Below are positions 17,312-25,777 of a stretch of DNA of 35,952 nt, in pieces. The notes beneath the pieces are model-generated. The model was not told the origin of the DNA. It ran no database searches and was given only the letters and a program-made list of their open reading frames with translations. Position numbers and translations under genes: made by a program. The stretch spans positions 1 through 35,952 of the forward strand of contig QKAR01000127.1 in assembly GCA_003246335.1 (NCBI GenBank), written 5' to 3'. Positions within the stretch are counted from its first letter, which is position 1, and every line of letters begins with the position of its first letter. The stretch is from Spirochaetales bacterium (GTDB taxonomy: Bacteria > Spirochaetota > Spirochaetia > Treponematales > Treponemataceae).

Positions 17312-18235
17312 ATGATAAGCGAAACCCTACGAGCCGCCATGTCGGACGGCGAAACGGTGGTATGCCACGTCTGGATACCGGAGTCTGAGGCGACCGCGGC
17401 AATTTTGATCAGTCATGGCATGGGCGAATACGCCGGCCGCTACGAGCGATTCGCCCGCGCGGCGACGGAACGGGGGTACGCCGTGTTCGCCCCCGATCAC
17501 CGAGGTCACGGGGAGACGGCGGGAAGTCCCGATCGCTTTGGCTATCTTGCCGACGGCGACGGTTTTTCGCGCGTGCGGGACGATCTCGCCGAAATCGCCG
17601 ACCGCATCGAGACGCGCTTTCCGGGAATGGCTCTCATGCTTTTGGGCCATTCCTTCGGCTCGCTCGTCGCCCAGCACTTTATCGAGACTTACGGGGCCCG
17701 TTTGCGCGCCTGCGTCCTCTCGGGAACGCGGGGACCCAATCGGGCTGAGTCTTTTTTTGGCCATCTCGCGGCCGTCGCCGTCTCGCGCGCGGTCGGGAGA
17801 CGGACTCCGTCGCCGCTTTTGGACCGTCTCGCGTTCGGGGCGAATAATAGCCGCTTCCCCGACAGGAAAAGCGAGGGAGCCTGGCTTTCGCGCGACGAGG
17901 AAGAAGTGCGAAAATACGAGGAATCCCCGCTTACGGGTTTCGTGTGCGCGGCGGGTTTTTACGAGGATCTCACCGCGGGACTCATGAAAATACACGCGCC
18001 CGCGGCCCTCGCGCGAATTCCCCGGGACTTGCCGGTATTGCTGGCGAGCGGTTCCGACGACCCGGTCGGCGGTTACGGCAAAACGGTGAGCGACCTCGCG
18101 CGCCGCTATCGGGCGATGGGCATGGAGGACGTGACGCTCTCGCTCTATCCGGGCGCTCGCCATGAAATACTCAACGAAACGAATCGCGACGAGGTCACCG
18201 CCGATATCCTGGGCTGGCTTGACGCCCGCCGTTGA
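17312..18235 (+). CDS. Alpha/beta hydrolase, monoglyceride-lipase-like
   Basis: A 307-residue cytoplasmic alpha/beta hydrolase of the lysophospholipase/monoacylglycerol lipase group (Hydrolase_4). The catalytic triad is visible as S114 in LGHSFGS, D249 or D250 in GSDDPVG, and H284 in GARHEILNE. The oxyanion region HGMGEYAGRYERFA and PDHRGHGETAG are typical. There is no signal peptide. The likely reaction is hydrolysis of monoacylglycerols or lysophospholipids; the substrate is inferred from the family only. The ATG has GAGAGGA at 6 bases. The next gene, pcnB, follows after 35 bases. Confidence 0.9.
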   Translation: MISETLRAAMSDGETVVCHVWIPESEATAAILISHGMGEYAGRYERFARAATERGYAVFAPDHRGHGETAGSPDRFGYLADGDGFSRVRDDLAEIADRIETRFPGMALMLLGHSFGSLVAQHFIETYGARLRACVLSGTRGPNRAESFFGHLAAVAVSRAVGRRTPSPLLDRLAFGANNSRFPDRKSEGAWLSRDEEEVRKYEESPLTGFVCAAGFYEDLTAGLMKIHAPAALARIPRDLPVLLASGSDDPVGGYGKTVSDLARRYRAMGMEDVTLSLYPGARHEILNETNRDEVTADILGWLDARR

Positions 18236-18270
18236 CAGAACGCCCGTTTCGGTGGAAAATAGAAATCCAA

Positions 18271-19467
18271 ATGTTATTCAGATACAGCCCCGACGAAAAA
18301 GGCAGGGCGGTCCGCAAGGCGCTCATCTACACGAAAAACGAACACGGCATTCAGCGGGATTTAGTGGCTCCGGACGCCGCGCGCATTATCGGCCATCTGC
18401 GAAATAACGGATATGAGGCCTATTTAGTCGGGGGAGCCGTTCGCGATCTCCTCATCGGCAAATCCCCGAAAGACTTCGACATCGTCACGAACGCCGAACC
18501 GGCGAAAATCAAGCGCATTTTTCGCAACTCACGAATAATCGGCAAGCGATTCCGCCTCGTGCATATTTTTTTCGGCGAGACGATATACGAGGTTTCCACG
18601 TTCCGCTCTCTCGAGGAAGGAACCGTCGGCAATAGCTTCGGTACCATGGACGACGACGTCCAGCGGCGGGATTTCACGCTAAACGCCCTCTATTACGACC
18701 CGATTAAAGAGCAAGTTATCGACTATGTCGGCGGGGTGAAGGACATACGCGCGCGGCGCATAAAGCCGGTTATCCCGCTCAAGACCATTTTCGTCGATGA
18801 CCCGGTCCGGATGCTCCGCGCGATCAAGTACGCCGTATCAACGGACAGCGCCATCCCGTTCTCGCTGGGCCGCGCGATCAGAAAGCATTCATCCCTCCTA
18901 CAGCCGGTGTCGCCGTCGCGACTGACCGAGGAAATCATTAAAATTCTCAATTCCGGCAAGGCCGCCGGAATAGTGGCTTCCTGTCTCCGCTACGATTGCT
19001 TCATGTACCTTCAGCCGAACGCGAATAGCCTCATCGACTCCCGCGCGGGGTTCGCCGACGCCTACCGCGCGAGCCTTGAGGAACTCGACGCGCTCGTCGC
19101 CGCGGGGGACGAGGCGCGGCTTGGGCGAAAGATAGCCTTCATGATCCGCGATCTCGTCGCCATCGTGGCGGACCGCGCCGTGCCGCCTGCGGAGGCGTAC
19201 GCGAAGGCGTACCAAGAATGCCGACGTTTCATCATGCCGATGAACCCGCCGCGGATAGAGCTCGAAACCGCCGTTCGCCAATGCCTCAAGGACATCGGGA
19301 TAAACGTTCGCGCGGCCCGCAGCCGCGAACGCGGGCCGAGAGACGCGCGCGGCCCCCGTAAAGCCGAAGGCGAGGGGACGGCCGACGCCGTTGACCCAAT
19401 CGGGGACGAACCGGGCCGAAAACGGCGGCGTCGCCAGCGAAAGCCGAACCCCGTTACTTCGGCATAG
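18271..19467 (+). CDS. pcnB: Poly(A) polymerase I, PcnB type
   Basis: A 398-residue class II nucleotidyltransferase. The head domain has YLVGGAVRDLLIGKSPKDFD (51-70) with metal-binding D68 and D70, then RRDFTLNALYYD (132-143). FRNSRIIGKRFRLVHI (84-99) resembles the segment that separates poly(A) polymerases from CCA-adding enzymes. The C-terminal tail after about residue 337 is basic (RKRRRRQRK) and probably binds RNA. It would add 3' poly(A) tails that promote RNA decay. ATG 18271 gives a family-like N-terminus; the ribosome-binding site is weak, and an upstream TTG overlapping the hydrolase stop is possible. The TAG stop overlaps the converging TPR gene by 14 bases. Confidence 0.88.
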   Translation: MLFRYSPDEKGRAVRKALIYTKNEHGIQRDLVAPDAARIIGHLRNNGYEAYLVGGAVRDLLIGKSPKDFDIVTNAEPAKIKRIFRNSRIIGKRFRLVHIFFGETIYEVSTFRSLEEGTVGNSFGTMDDDVQRRDFTLNALYYDPIKEQVIDYVGGVKDIRARRIKPVIPLKTIFVDDPVRMLRAIKYAVSTDSAIPFSLGRAIRKHSSLLQPVSPSRLTEEIIKILNSGKAAGIVASCLRYDCFMYLQPNANSLIDSRAGFADAYRASLEELDALVAAGDEARLGRKIAFMIRDLVAIVADRAVPPAEAYAKAYQECRRFIMPMNPPRIELETAVRQCLKDIGINVRAARSRERGPRDARGPRKAEGEGTADAVDPIGDEPGRKRRRRQRKPNPVTSA

Positions 19468-20695
19468 CGGCGATTACTTCGTCCGCTTTTTTGCCGTAAC
19501 GCGCGGGATTCGCGCTTTTTGCCGTATTCAAATACACTTTCGATTCCGCGTACCGCCCATCGGCGTACGCGTTCAAGCCTAACGCCCAATTCACCGTCGA
19601 CGTATCGCCGCCCCGCTCAAGGGCCGCGCGATACCACGCTTCCGCCGATTTATAGTCTTTTTGCGCGTACGCGACGAGCCCGCGATAATACGAAACTAAG
19701 GGGTCCCCAGGCCGCGATTCCGCCGCGCGGGCGAGGTCCGCTCCCGCCGTTCGGTAATTTCCCGCGTTATAGGCCGCCACTCCCGACTGAACGAGATCGG
19801 CGAAAGTCCGCTGAGACGCGAGCCACGTCGAGAAATCCTCGTCGGCGGCTTTGGGGTCGATGTACGCCGCGAAACGGTCGCGAACGGTCGCCGTCAATTC
19901 CTTTTGGCTTGAATCGTTTCGTTGACCGGTTCCCGCGACGAGCAAGGCGCACTCGTGCAAAAACCGCTGATAGTCGGGATTTTCCGAGCTCAGGAGAAAC
20001 GAGGCGAAAGCCCACGCTTGGGGATAAAAGTCCGCGGTATCGCCATCGCCGGTGACCGCCGACAGGAGGCCCTCGACGTCAATGGCGCGCGCGGGATCGG
20101 CGCGAAGCTTTTTCGCGGTCTCAAGCCAAGGCTCCGCCGGACCGATCCCCACGGTTCCCGTTTTGGGGTCATAGGCTAAATTCTCGAATACGGCCTGAAA
20201 ACCGTCGACGATCCATCGGGGCGGCTCGCTCGCGCGGCCGTACGCGTACTGTAAAAAAAGCTGTCTATAGGCGGACGGGCTCGCGAACGCCTCGAAGCCT
20301 TCCGCATCCCGGAGGGGATACATCACGAGTTCCGATCGCGCGGGGTCCGCATAGCGAAGAAACAGGAATTGATTGCGGGTATCCCCGATACGTTCCGAGA
20401 CGTACGCGTCGAACGCGGCCTTATCGGCGAGTATGATGACCCGCGCGGGCGAGTCGCCCGATGCGCCGTCAAAGCGAAACACCCGGTCGAAGGCGGAACG
20501 AATCGCGTTCAAGGCCTTCGCGGTGTCCTCGGCGCCCGCATAGCCTTCGGGATAGGATATCTCGTAACGCCCGGAAACGAACGGGTTTTCCGCCTGAGGG
20601 AGCGGCGAAGCCGCGTCGACGCTCTCGGCGGCCGATGCGAACGGGAGCGCGAGGGCGAGAAGCGCCAGGGCGGCGCGAGTGGCTAATCGGTTCAT
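19454..20695 (-). CDS. Exported TPR-repeat protein
   Basis: A 413-residue protein with a signal peptide (about 1-23, ending ASAAES). The middle part (about 40-290) resembles a degenerate peptidase-MA-like domain around a YRQLFLQYAYG/WIVDGFQAVFENLAY segment, but I see no HExxH zinc motif. The C-terminal 110 residues are three TPR units (VAAYNAGNYRTAGADLARAA; VAYAQKDYKSAEAWYRAALE; LNAYADGRYAESKVYLNTAK). Such proteins usually act in protein assembly in the envelope. The ATG overlaps the stop of the P-loop/Asp23-like gene (ATGA). The 3' end overlaps pcnB by 14 bases on the opposite strand. The function is unknown. Confidence 0.75.
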   Translation of the reverse strand: MNRLATRAALALLALALPFASAAESVDAASPLPQAENPFVSGRYEISYPEGYAGAEDTAKALNAIRSAFDRVFRFDGASGDSPARVIILADKAAFDAYVSERIGDTRNQFLFLRYADPARSELVMYPLRDAEGFEAFASPSAYRQLFLQYAYGRASEPPRWIVDGFQAVFENLAYDPKTGTVGIGPAEPWLETAKKLRADPARAIDVEGLLSAVTGDGDTADFYPQAWAFASFLLSSENPDYQRFLHECALLVAGTGQRNDSSQKELTATVRDRFAAYIDPKAADEDFSTWLASQRTFADLVQSGVAAYNAGNYRTAGADLARAAESRPGDPLVSYYRGLVAYAQKDYKSAEAWYRAALERGGDTSTVNWALGLNAYADGRYAESKVYLNTAKSANPARYGKKADEVIAAMPK

Positions 20696-21588
20696 TGTAT
20701 GTATTTCTCCTCTTCCTGCTTGATTTTATCGATGATGACGTGGACGTCCTCGATGAGAATGCCCATACCGCGCTCGACCGTCTCGACGACGTGGGCTTGC
20801 AGACGATGGATCGTCCCGGTGAGCTCGGGCCCAAAGGGAACGTCGATGACGATGACGATTTGATAGCCGCTCGCGTCGGTCTTTACCGAAAGTTTTTTGA
20901 CGAGAATGCGCGCGTCGAAAGCCTCGATCGCGCCGACGACGTGACGCGCGAGCGCGCTTTGCGAGATGTTCACCCGGGCTTTTTTGGAAAATTCGGGGCG
21001 AACGACGGATTTTTCGTATACGGGCGTGGAATTTCCGGCGATGGGATTTTGCTTTCGCTTTAAAAGGACCCGAACCCGATCGTAGAAAATTTGCGGGTAA
21101 CTGCGCTCTACCTCGACAGACGGGACGGGAATGACGTGCTTTCCCTCGACGCGTCGGGACCTCAGCGCGTTCTCTATTTCCTCTTTCGTCGCGATATCCT
21201 CGATGCGAATGATTTTTTGCGGCTGGGGCAGCTGCAGCCGCGCGGCGATTTTATTCACCATTTTGTCGGACGTCCCGAGGATGAGGACTCGCCGGAAATT
21301 TTGGGTTTGCAGCTCCCGCGCGATCATGTCGCGATGGAGCTTATCGTCGAACAGGGCGACGCGCACCGCGGCGAGGAAAGTTTGCTCGCGCTTCGCCGAA
21401 TGCCCGGCGAGTATTTTGTCGCCCCGAATGAGCAAGCCGTCGTCGATGATGAGGTCGACGCGGTATTTTTGGGCGAGAAGCTTCGCCCGAAAGCTTTTTC
21501 CCGTGCCGCTTTCCCCAACGAGGGCGAAAACCTTTACGCCGTTGAAAAACCAGTAGATGTCGTTGAAAAGGTCACTGAAGCTCATCAT
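20692..21588 (-). CDS. P-loop NTPase with Asp23/Gls24-like C-terminal domain
   Basis: About 298 residues. The N-terminus carries a P-loop, LVGESGTGKSFRAKLLA, in an ATPase- or kinase-like fold with IIDDGLLIRG and RRVLILGTSDKMVNKIA, the last resembling small nucleoside-kinase-like or AAA domains. The C-terminal 110 residues (ISQSALARHVVGAIEAFDA to ILIEDVHVIIDKI) resemble the Asp23/Gls24 (DUF322) fold, including the closing V-x-V-x-I strand. No membrane span is seen. Two adjacent ATG codons (21588, 21585) follow GGAG; either may be used. It overlaps the RluA-type gene by 17 bases and the TPR gene by 3, so all three are coupled. The Asp23 assignment is by pattern and moderately sure. Confidence 0.65.
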   Translation of the reverse strand: MMSFSDLFNDIYWFFNGVKVFALVGESGTGKSFRAKLLAQKYRVDLIIDDGLLIRGDKILAGHSAKREQTFLAAVRVALFDDKLHRDMIARELQTQNFRRVLILGTSDKMVNKIAARLQLPQPQKIIRIEDIATKEEIENALRSRRVEGKHVIPVPSVEVERSYPQIFYDRVRVLLKRKQNPIAGNSTPVYEKSVVRPEFSKKARVNISQSALARHVVGAIEAFDARILVKKLSVKTDASGYQIVIVIDVPFGPELTGTIHRLQAHVVETVERGMGILIEDVHVIIDKIKQEEEKYIQ

Positions 21589-22537
21589 TTTCGCTCCAGT
21601 ATACGCCCTCGGTTTCGAGCCGCGCAAGGACGGCCTCGCCGAAGAAAGAGCGAATCGCGTCGCGAAACCTCGGCGGCAGGGGCGCGACTAACTCGTCGGG
21701 AATTCCCGCCGGTCGTTCTGTCGGGAAGGAGAGCCTCCAGGCGTGAAGGTAGTACGCACCTCGTTTTTGGGTCTTCGGGCTTTTCGCCGAGCCGCCGTAG
21801 CGATCGTCCCCCAATAGCGGGACTCCGCGCGCGGCGGATTGCATCCTAATTTGATGCTTTCTTCCCGTCTCGATGCGGTAACAGGCGAGGGTGACCCCGA
21901 TTCCGTCGACGGTGGCGCGCGCGAGCGGAAACGCGCGGGTTATCATGGTTTTTCCGTCCGTCGAGGCGTCTTCCCAACGGGCGGCGCGCGGAAGGGAGCC
22001 GAGCGCTATGCCCAGATACCGTTTTTCCACGCGATGGTCCGCGATCGCCTGGGTAAACCACTGAGCGCCGGCGAGGCTCTGGGAAAAAGCGATAATTCCC
22101 GAAGTGTTGCCGTCGAGGCGATGGAGGGGACCAACGCGAAAGGACAGCGAGCGTTCCGGGGGAGCGGACGACGCGACGATGTCGGAAAGGCTATTCCTGC
22201 CATGAACGGCGATGCCGGCCGGTTTGTTCACGAAAAGAAGATCGTTTGTCCGCAAGAGAATATCGACGAGGGGAGACGAGGCGTCGGACGCCCCCGTTAC
22301 GGCCTGAAAAACGTTCGCCGAGACGGAAGGATCCGCGATGGGCGAGGCTATTTGGAGGATAGATCCCTCGGAAACGCGAAAATCCGCGCGAACGCGCGCG
22401 CCGTCTACGCGGACAAGCCCTTTGCGAATAGCTCCGTAGGCTCCGGAAAGGGAAAGATCGGGCAAAAATCGGCGAATGACGCGATCGACGCGGCGGCCTG
22501 AATCGTTGGCGGTTATCCGATATTCCCGAAAATCCAT
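21572..22537 (-). CDS. RluA-family pseudouridine synthase
   Basis: A 321-residue RNA pseudouridine synthase with an N-terminal S4 RNA-binding domain (about 14-62) and the RluA catalytic domain. The catalytic aspartate is D142 in GPLHRLDGNTSGII, and IETGRKHQIRMQSA is the second family motif. The layout is that of RluC/RluD (rRNA) enzymes; the target uridine cannot be told. ATG 22537 is chosen because the S4 domain begins soon after and a TATAGT box lies six bases upstream, so longer starts would precede the promoter. It heads the minus-strand operon with the P-loop/Asp23-like and TPR genes. Confidence 0.9.
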   Translation of the reverse strand: MDFREYRITANDSGRRVDRVIRRFLPDLSLSGAYGAIRKGLVRVDGARVRADFRVSEGSILQIASPIADPSVSANVFQAVTGASDASSPLVDILLRTNDLLFVNKPAGIAVHGRNSLSDIVASSAPPERSLSFRVGPLHRLDGNTSGIIAFSQSLAGAQWFTQAIADHRVEKRYLGIALGSLPRAARWEDASTDGKTMITRAFPLARATVDGIGVTLACYRIETGRKHQIRMQSAARGVPLLGDDRYGGSAKSPKTQKRGAYYLHAWRLSFPTERPAGIPDELVAPLPPRFRDAIRSFFGEAVLARLETEGVYWSENDELQ

Positions 22538-22601
22538 ATCACCACTATATACTATGCCGGGTCTTGACAAAAGACACCTTTTAACGAAAATGTCATAATA
22601 C
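22538..22601. promoter_or_regulatory. Divergent promoter region, RluA-type gene and DUF212 gene
   Basis: TTGACAA at 22564-22570 can be read as a -35 on either strand (TTGACA on plus, TTGTCA on minus). On the minus strand TATAGT (22544-22549) lies 15 bases away and six bases before the ATG. On the plus strand CATAAT (22594-22599) is only two bases before the ATG at 22602 and too far from TTGACA, so the plus-strand promoter is unclear. Confidence 0.35.
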
Positions 22602-23081
22602 ATGAGAGCGACCGTTTGCCAGCAAATTTTTCGTTTGCTTCATAACCCGATTTTCCTTGCCGCGATATCCAGTTGGGTTATCAGTCAATTCATTAAAACG
22701 ATCATCACGCTGTTGACGTCGCGCGCGACCTCGTTTCGCGGCCTCATCGAGTTGCTTTTTTGGCGAACCGGCGGCATGCCGTCGAGCCATTCGGCCCTGG
22801 TCTCGTCGGTTGCGACCACCATTGGCTTTCGACACGGCGTTTCTTCCGATTTTTTCGTGTTTTCGTGCTGCTTTGCCCTCATCGTTATTCGCGATTCGGT
22901 CGGCGTGCGCAGATCGAGCGGTCAGCAAGCGAAAGCCCTCAACGAACTGGGAATGAAAGTCGCGTCGCGGCTCAAATATCAATTTAAACCGGTGAAGGAA
23001 ATCCAGGGACATCGTCCGATGGAAGTGTTAGTCGGCATTCTCCTGGGTTTTTTTATCGGCGTCGCCGTCTCGACGCTGTAA
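22602..23081 (+). CDS. Divergent PAP2-family (DUF212) membrane protein
   Basis: A 159-residue integral membrane protein of the divergent PAP2 family (YuiD-like). The signature is GGMPSSHSALVSS near residues 60-75, then RDSVGVRRSSGQQAKALNE and GHRPMEVLVGILLG. It has about four membrane segments. The family is related to lipid-phosphate phosphatases but its activity is not established. There is no clear ribosome-binding site before ATG 22602. The next gene begins 9 bases later, and this may be the first gene of the rnf transcript. Confidence 0.88.
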   Translation: MRATVCQQIFRLLHNPIFLAAISSWVISQFIKTIITLLTSRATSFRGLIELLFWRTGGMPSSHSALVSSVATTIGFRHGVSSDFFVFSCCFALIVIRDSVGVRRSSGQQAKALNELGMKVASRLKYQFKPVKEIQGHRPMEVLVGILLGFFIGVAVSTL

Positions 23082-23090
23082 TTCGACGCT

Positions 23091-24473
23091 ATGACGCGCT
23101 TATTCGCGAAAGCCGCGTTTCGACGCGCGCTTGCCGCCGTTGCGTGCCTATCGTCACTCGCCATTCTTTTTTCCTTTCCCGAGCGTTCCGCGAATCCCCT
23201 GTGGAAAGGGTATCGCGTTTTAGTCGCCTCTCTCGATCTGCCCGAACAAAACGTCCTCGACCGGCTCACCGCCGCGGGAGTGAGCCAAATCGTCTCCCAA
23301 TCCAATTCGCTCGTCGTAAATGACGGCAAAATGGCGCCCGTTTTGCCGTTTTTAGCGAAAAAAAACGATACCATTCGCGTATGGTTTGAAAACGCGCGGG
23401 ATAACTACCGATATTTTTTTTTGGGAGAATCGCCGTTCCTGGACGCGCGGGTTACGAAAGCGCTCGAGTCTGAAAAAGAGCCGTGGGCGCTTGAACGTTC
23501 GGAAAGCGTTCATATAATACCGGTCAGCCTCGTCGCGGCATTACTGCTCGCCGGCGTCGTCGCGGTAAACGGGTCGGCGATCGGAGCCGTCGCGGGACTG
23601 CCGTTCGTCCTGTATTCCCTTTCCAGCAATCGCTTCCCGAGCTATATCGCGGCTCTTTTCGCCGTGCTTGCCGTGCTTTCCTTCGCGAATCTTCTTGAGC
23701 CGGCCAACGAGGGCCTCCGGGCCGACCTGAGACTCCTTCGCCTCAGAAAAAACCCTTTTTCGTTCGTTCCCGTCGCGCTCTCGCTTATCGCGGCCGGATT
23801 CTCGGGACCCCACGCCCTGTCCCTTTTCGCGGCCGCGGCGATTTCCGCCGGGGCGTTCGCTTTTTTTTCGATCGACGCCCTCGCTTTTTTTCGGCGTTTT
23901 CGCGACGCCCGGCGGCTCCATCCCCGATTTAAATCCTATCCCATGCATCCCCAAACCGTCTCGAAATCGTGGCCCCCGCGGCGCGCGCTCGCGTGCGCGC
24001 TTTCCGTTCCCGCGTTCGCGGTCGCGGGCTTTTTCCTCTTCGGTTCGGTTTCCGCCACCGCTACGGGCGCGCCGTTCGGCGACCAATTCGCGGCGGTGTA
24101 CATTCCTTCGCCGACCGGGTATACTGCGGGCGTCGGTTTCGGCGCGGACGACTACGAGGAATTCGTCCGTTCGCGCGAAAATCCCGAATATCCCGATCTC
24201 GCGTGGTTTTTGGCGCTTCGATGGAACGTCGAAACCGCGCCGTGGAGGCGCGCGGGCGTGCCGATCACCGACCCGGCGATCGGCGATAAAACGGTCGTGA
24301 CGCAATACGCGATGGACGACGCCGGGAGAATTACCCCGAGAGCCGACGCGATCAAAACGTTTGACGCGGCTTTTTTCCGCGAGACGCTTTCTTCCGATTT
24401 AACTCCCCTGGAGCGCATGCTAGCCGCCCAGGGCCGTTTTTGTTCCGTTTCGCTGAGGAGCTTCGCACGATGA
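23091..24473 (+). CDS. Unknown membrane protein coupled to rnfC
   Basis: I do not recognise this 460-residue protein. It has an N-terminal membrane anchor (about 12-28), a soluble part to about 140 containing LDLPEQNVLDRLTAAGVSQI, then about six hydrophobic segments between 142 and 320, and a soluble C-terminal part of about 130 residues. No metal or nucleotide motif is evident. Its TGA overlaps the rnfC ATG (ATGA) and it starts 9 bases after the DUF212 gene, so it is translated with the rnf genes. It could be an extra subunit or assembly factor of the unusual Rnf complex. That role is inferred from position only. Confidence 0.7.
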   Translation: MTRLFAKAAFRRALAAVACLSSLAILFSFPERSANPLWKGYRVLVASLDLPEQNVLDRLTAAGVSQIVSQSNSLVVNDGKMAPVLPFLAKKNDTIRVWFENARDNYRYFFLGESPFLDARVTKALESEKEPWALERSESVHIIPVSLVAALLLAGVVAVNGSAIGAVAGLPFVLYSLSSNRFPSYIAALFAVLAVLSFANLLEPANEGLRADLRLLRLRKNPFSFVPVALSLIAAGFSGPHALSLFAAAAISAGAFAFFSIDALAFFRRFRDARRLHPRFKSYPMHPQTVSKSWPPRRALACALSVPAFAVAGFFLFGSVSATATGAPFGDQFAAVYIPSPTGYTAGVGFGADDYEEFVRSRENPEYPDLAWFLALRWNVETAPWRRAGVPITDPAIGDKTVVTQYAMDDAGRITPRADAIKTFDAAFFRETLSSDLTPLERMLAAQGRFCSVSLRSFAR

Positions 24474-25777
24474 CGAACTATATTCGATTCGCGAAGGGTT
24501 TTGAGTCTATAAAAATTGACTCAAGCCCGCTTTCATTGGCAGGCAACGCTTTTTTGCCCCCCACGGCCCTCATTCCGCTTCGTCAACACGCCGGAGAAGA
24601 CGCGAACCTCATCGTGCAATCCGGCGAACGGGTGCGCGAAGGCCAACTAATCGCCCGGTCGACCTCGGATCGGGCGGCCAACGTCCATGCTTCAATCCCG
24701 GGAATAGTCGATTCGTTTCGGGAAGTGCCCATGCCGGACGGTTCCTTGCAAATTTCCGCCGTCATAAAGCTCTCTGGGGCCTTCGACTTGCTCGGTAAGC
24801 GCGAAAGCGCCTATCCGTGGCAAAACGTACCCGAATCTGAACTTTTGCGGGTTATTGAGGACAAAGGTTGCGTAAACTCCTTTTCCGATCCCGTTCCGCT
24901 GGGTCCCCAGCTCCGCAACGCGAAAAGAAACGCCCGATGCACGGTGACCCTGCGGCTTTTCGACGCCGACCCGACGTGCCGCATCGACTCAACCCTCTAT
25001 CGCTCGTTTCCCGATATCATACTCTCCGGCGCGGCAATCATCGCCCGCAGCGTCGACGCGCGGTGCGTCTATCTCGCCCATACGGAAAAACGAACGGCGA
25101 TCGAGGCGCTCAAACTCGACCAAATATTCAACGGCCGCCCGGCGCTTCCGGTCCGTAGCCCCAATCGTTATCCTTCAGGCAATGAAAGAAGAATACGCGC
25201 CCTCGTGTCGGGCATGGAGGATTCGAAGGGCGACGGAGAGACGACCATCCTCGTCGACGTGACTACCGCGCTCAGCGCCTACGACGCCGTCGTGCGGAAC
25301 CTTCCCTGCGTTACCCGTTTCGTCGAGGTTTGCGGGCCGGCCATCGATAGCCCCAAAATACTGAAAGTTCGCGTCGGCACGCCGATCGGCGACGTCATCG
25401 AGGAGTGCGGCGGCTTTAAGGTAGATCCCGCGCGTATCGTGGTAAACGGGCTCCTCGCGGGCCAGGCCGTTTACGATCTCGACACGCCGATCACGAAATA
25501 CGCGAAATCCCTGCACCTCATGGACCGCGACGCCTGCCCGCCGTACACGGTACGCGAGTGCGCGCATTGCGGCCGCTGCCTGCAGGTTTGTCCCGCTAAA
25601 ATCGATCCCCAACGCGTCGTCGCCAGCATAAAGGCCGCCCGAGCTTCCGAAAAGCTCGCCAAGTCGATTTCGGCTTGCCAGTACTGCGGTTGCTGCGCGA
25701 TCGTCTGTCCCTCGCGCATACCCTTGCATCAAATCATAAAAGAGGCGCATAGCCGACTTACGGAGGATCGCACATGA
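24470..25777 (+). CDS. rnfC: RnfC-like subunit lacking the FMN/NADH motif
   Basis: A 435-residue RnfC homologue and the peripheral electron-input subunit in known Rnf. The N-terminal barrel-sandwich part (NVHASIPGIVDSF) and two C-terminal 4Fe-4S motifs are intact: CAHCGRCLQVC (C364, C367, C370, C374) and CQYCGCCAIVC (C403, C406, C409, C413). The expected Gly-rich GxGGAGFPT loop is replaced by GCVNSFSDPVPLGPQ (about 133-147), and the NxAECEPY motif by LRLFDADPT. NYPSG-type sequence (NRYPSGNERR) survives. The ATG has GAGGAG upstream. Binding of NADH and FMN as in classical RnfC is therefore doubtful. Next is rnfD with an ATGA overlap. Confidence 0.85.
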   Translation: MTNYIRFAKGFESIKIDSSPLSLAGNAFLPPTALIPLRQHAGEDANLIVQSGERVREGQLIARSTSDRAANVHASIPGIVDSFREVPMPDGSLQISAVIKLSGAFDLLGKRESAYPWQNVPESELLRVIEDKGCVNSFSDPVPLGPQLRNAKRNARCTVTLRLFDADPTCRIDSTLYRSFPDIILSGAAIIARSVDARCVYLAHTEKRTAIEALKLDQIFNGRPALPVRSPNRYPSGNERRIRALVSGMEDSKGDGETTILVDVTTALSAYDAVVRNLPCVTRFVEVCGPAIDSPKILKVRVGTPIGDVIEECGGFKVDPARIVVNGLLAGQAVYDLDTPITKYAKSLHLMDRDACPPYTVRECAHCGRCLQVCPAKIDPQRVVASIKAARASEKLAKSISACQYCGCCAIVCPSRIPLHQIIKEAHSRLTEDRT

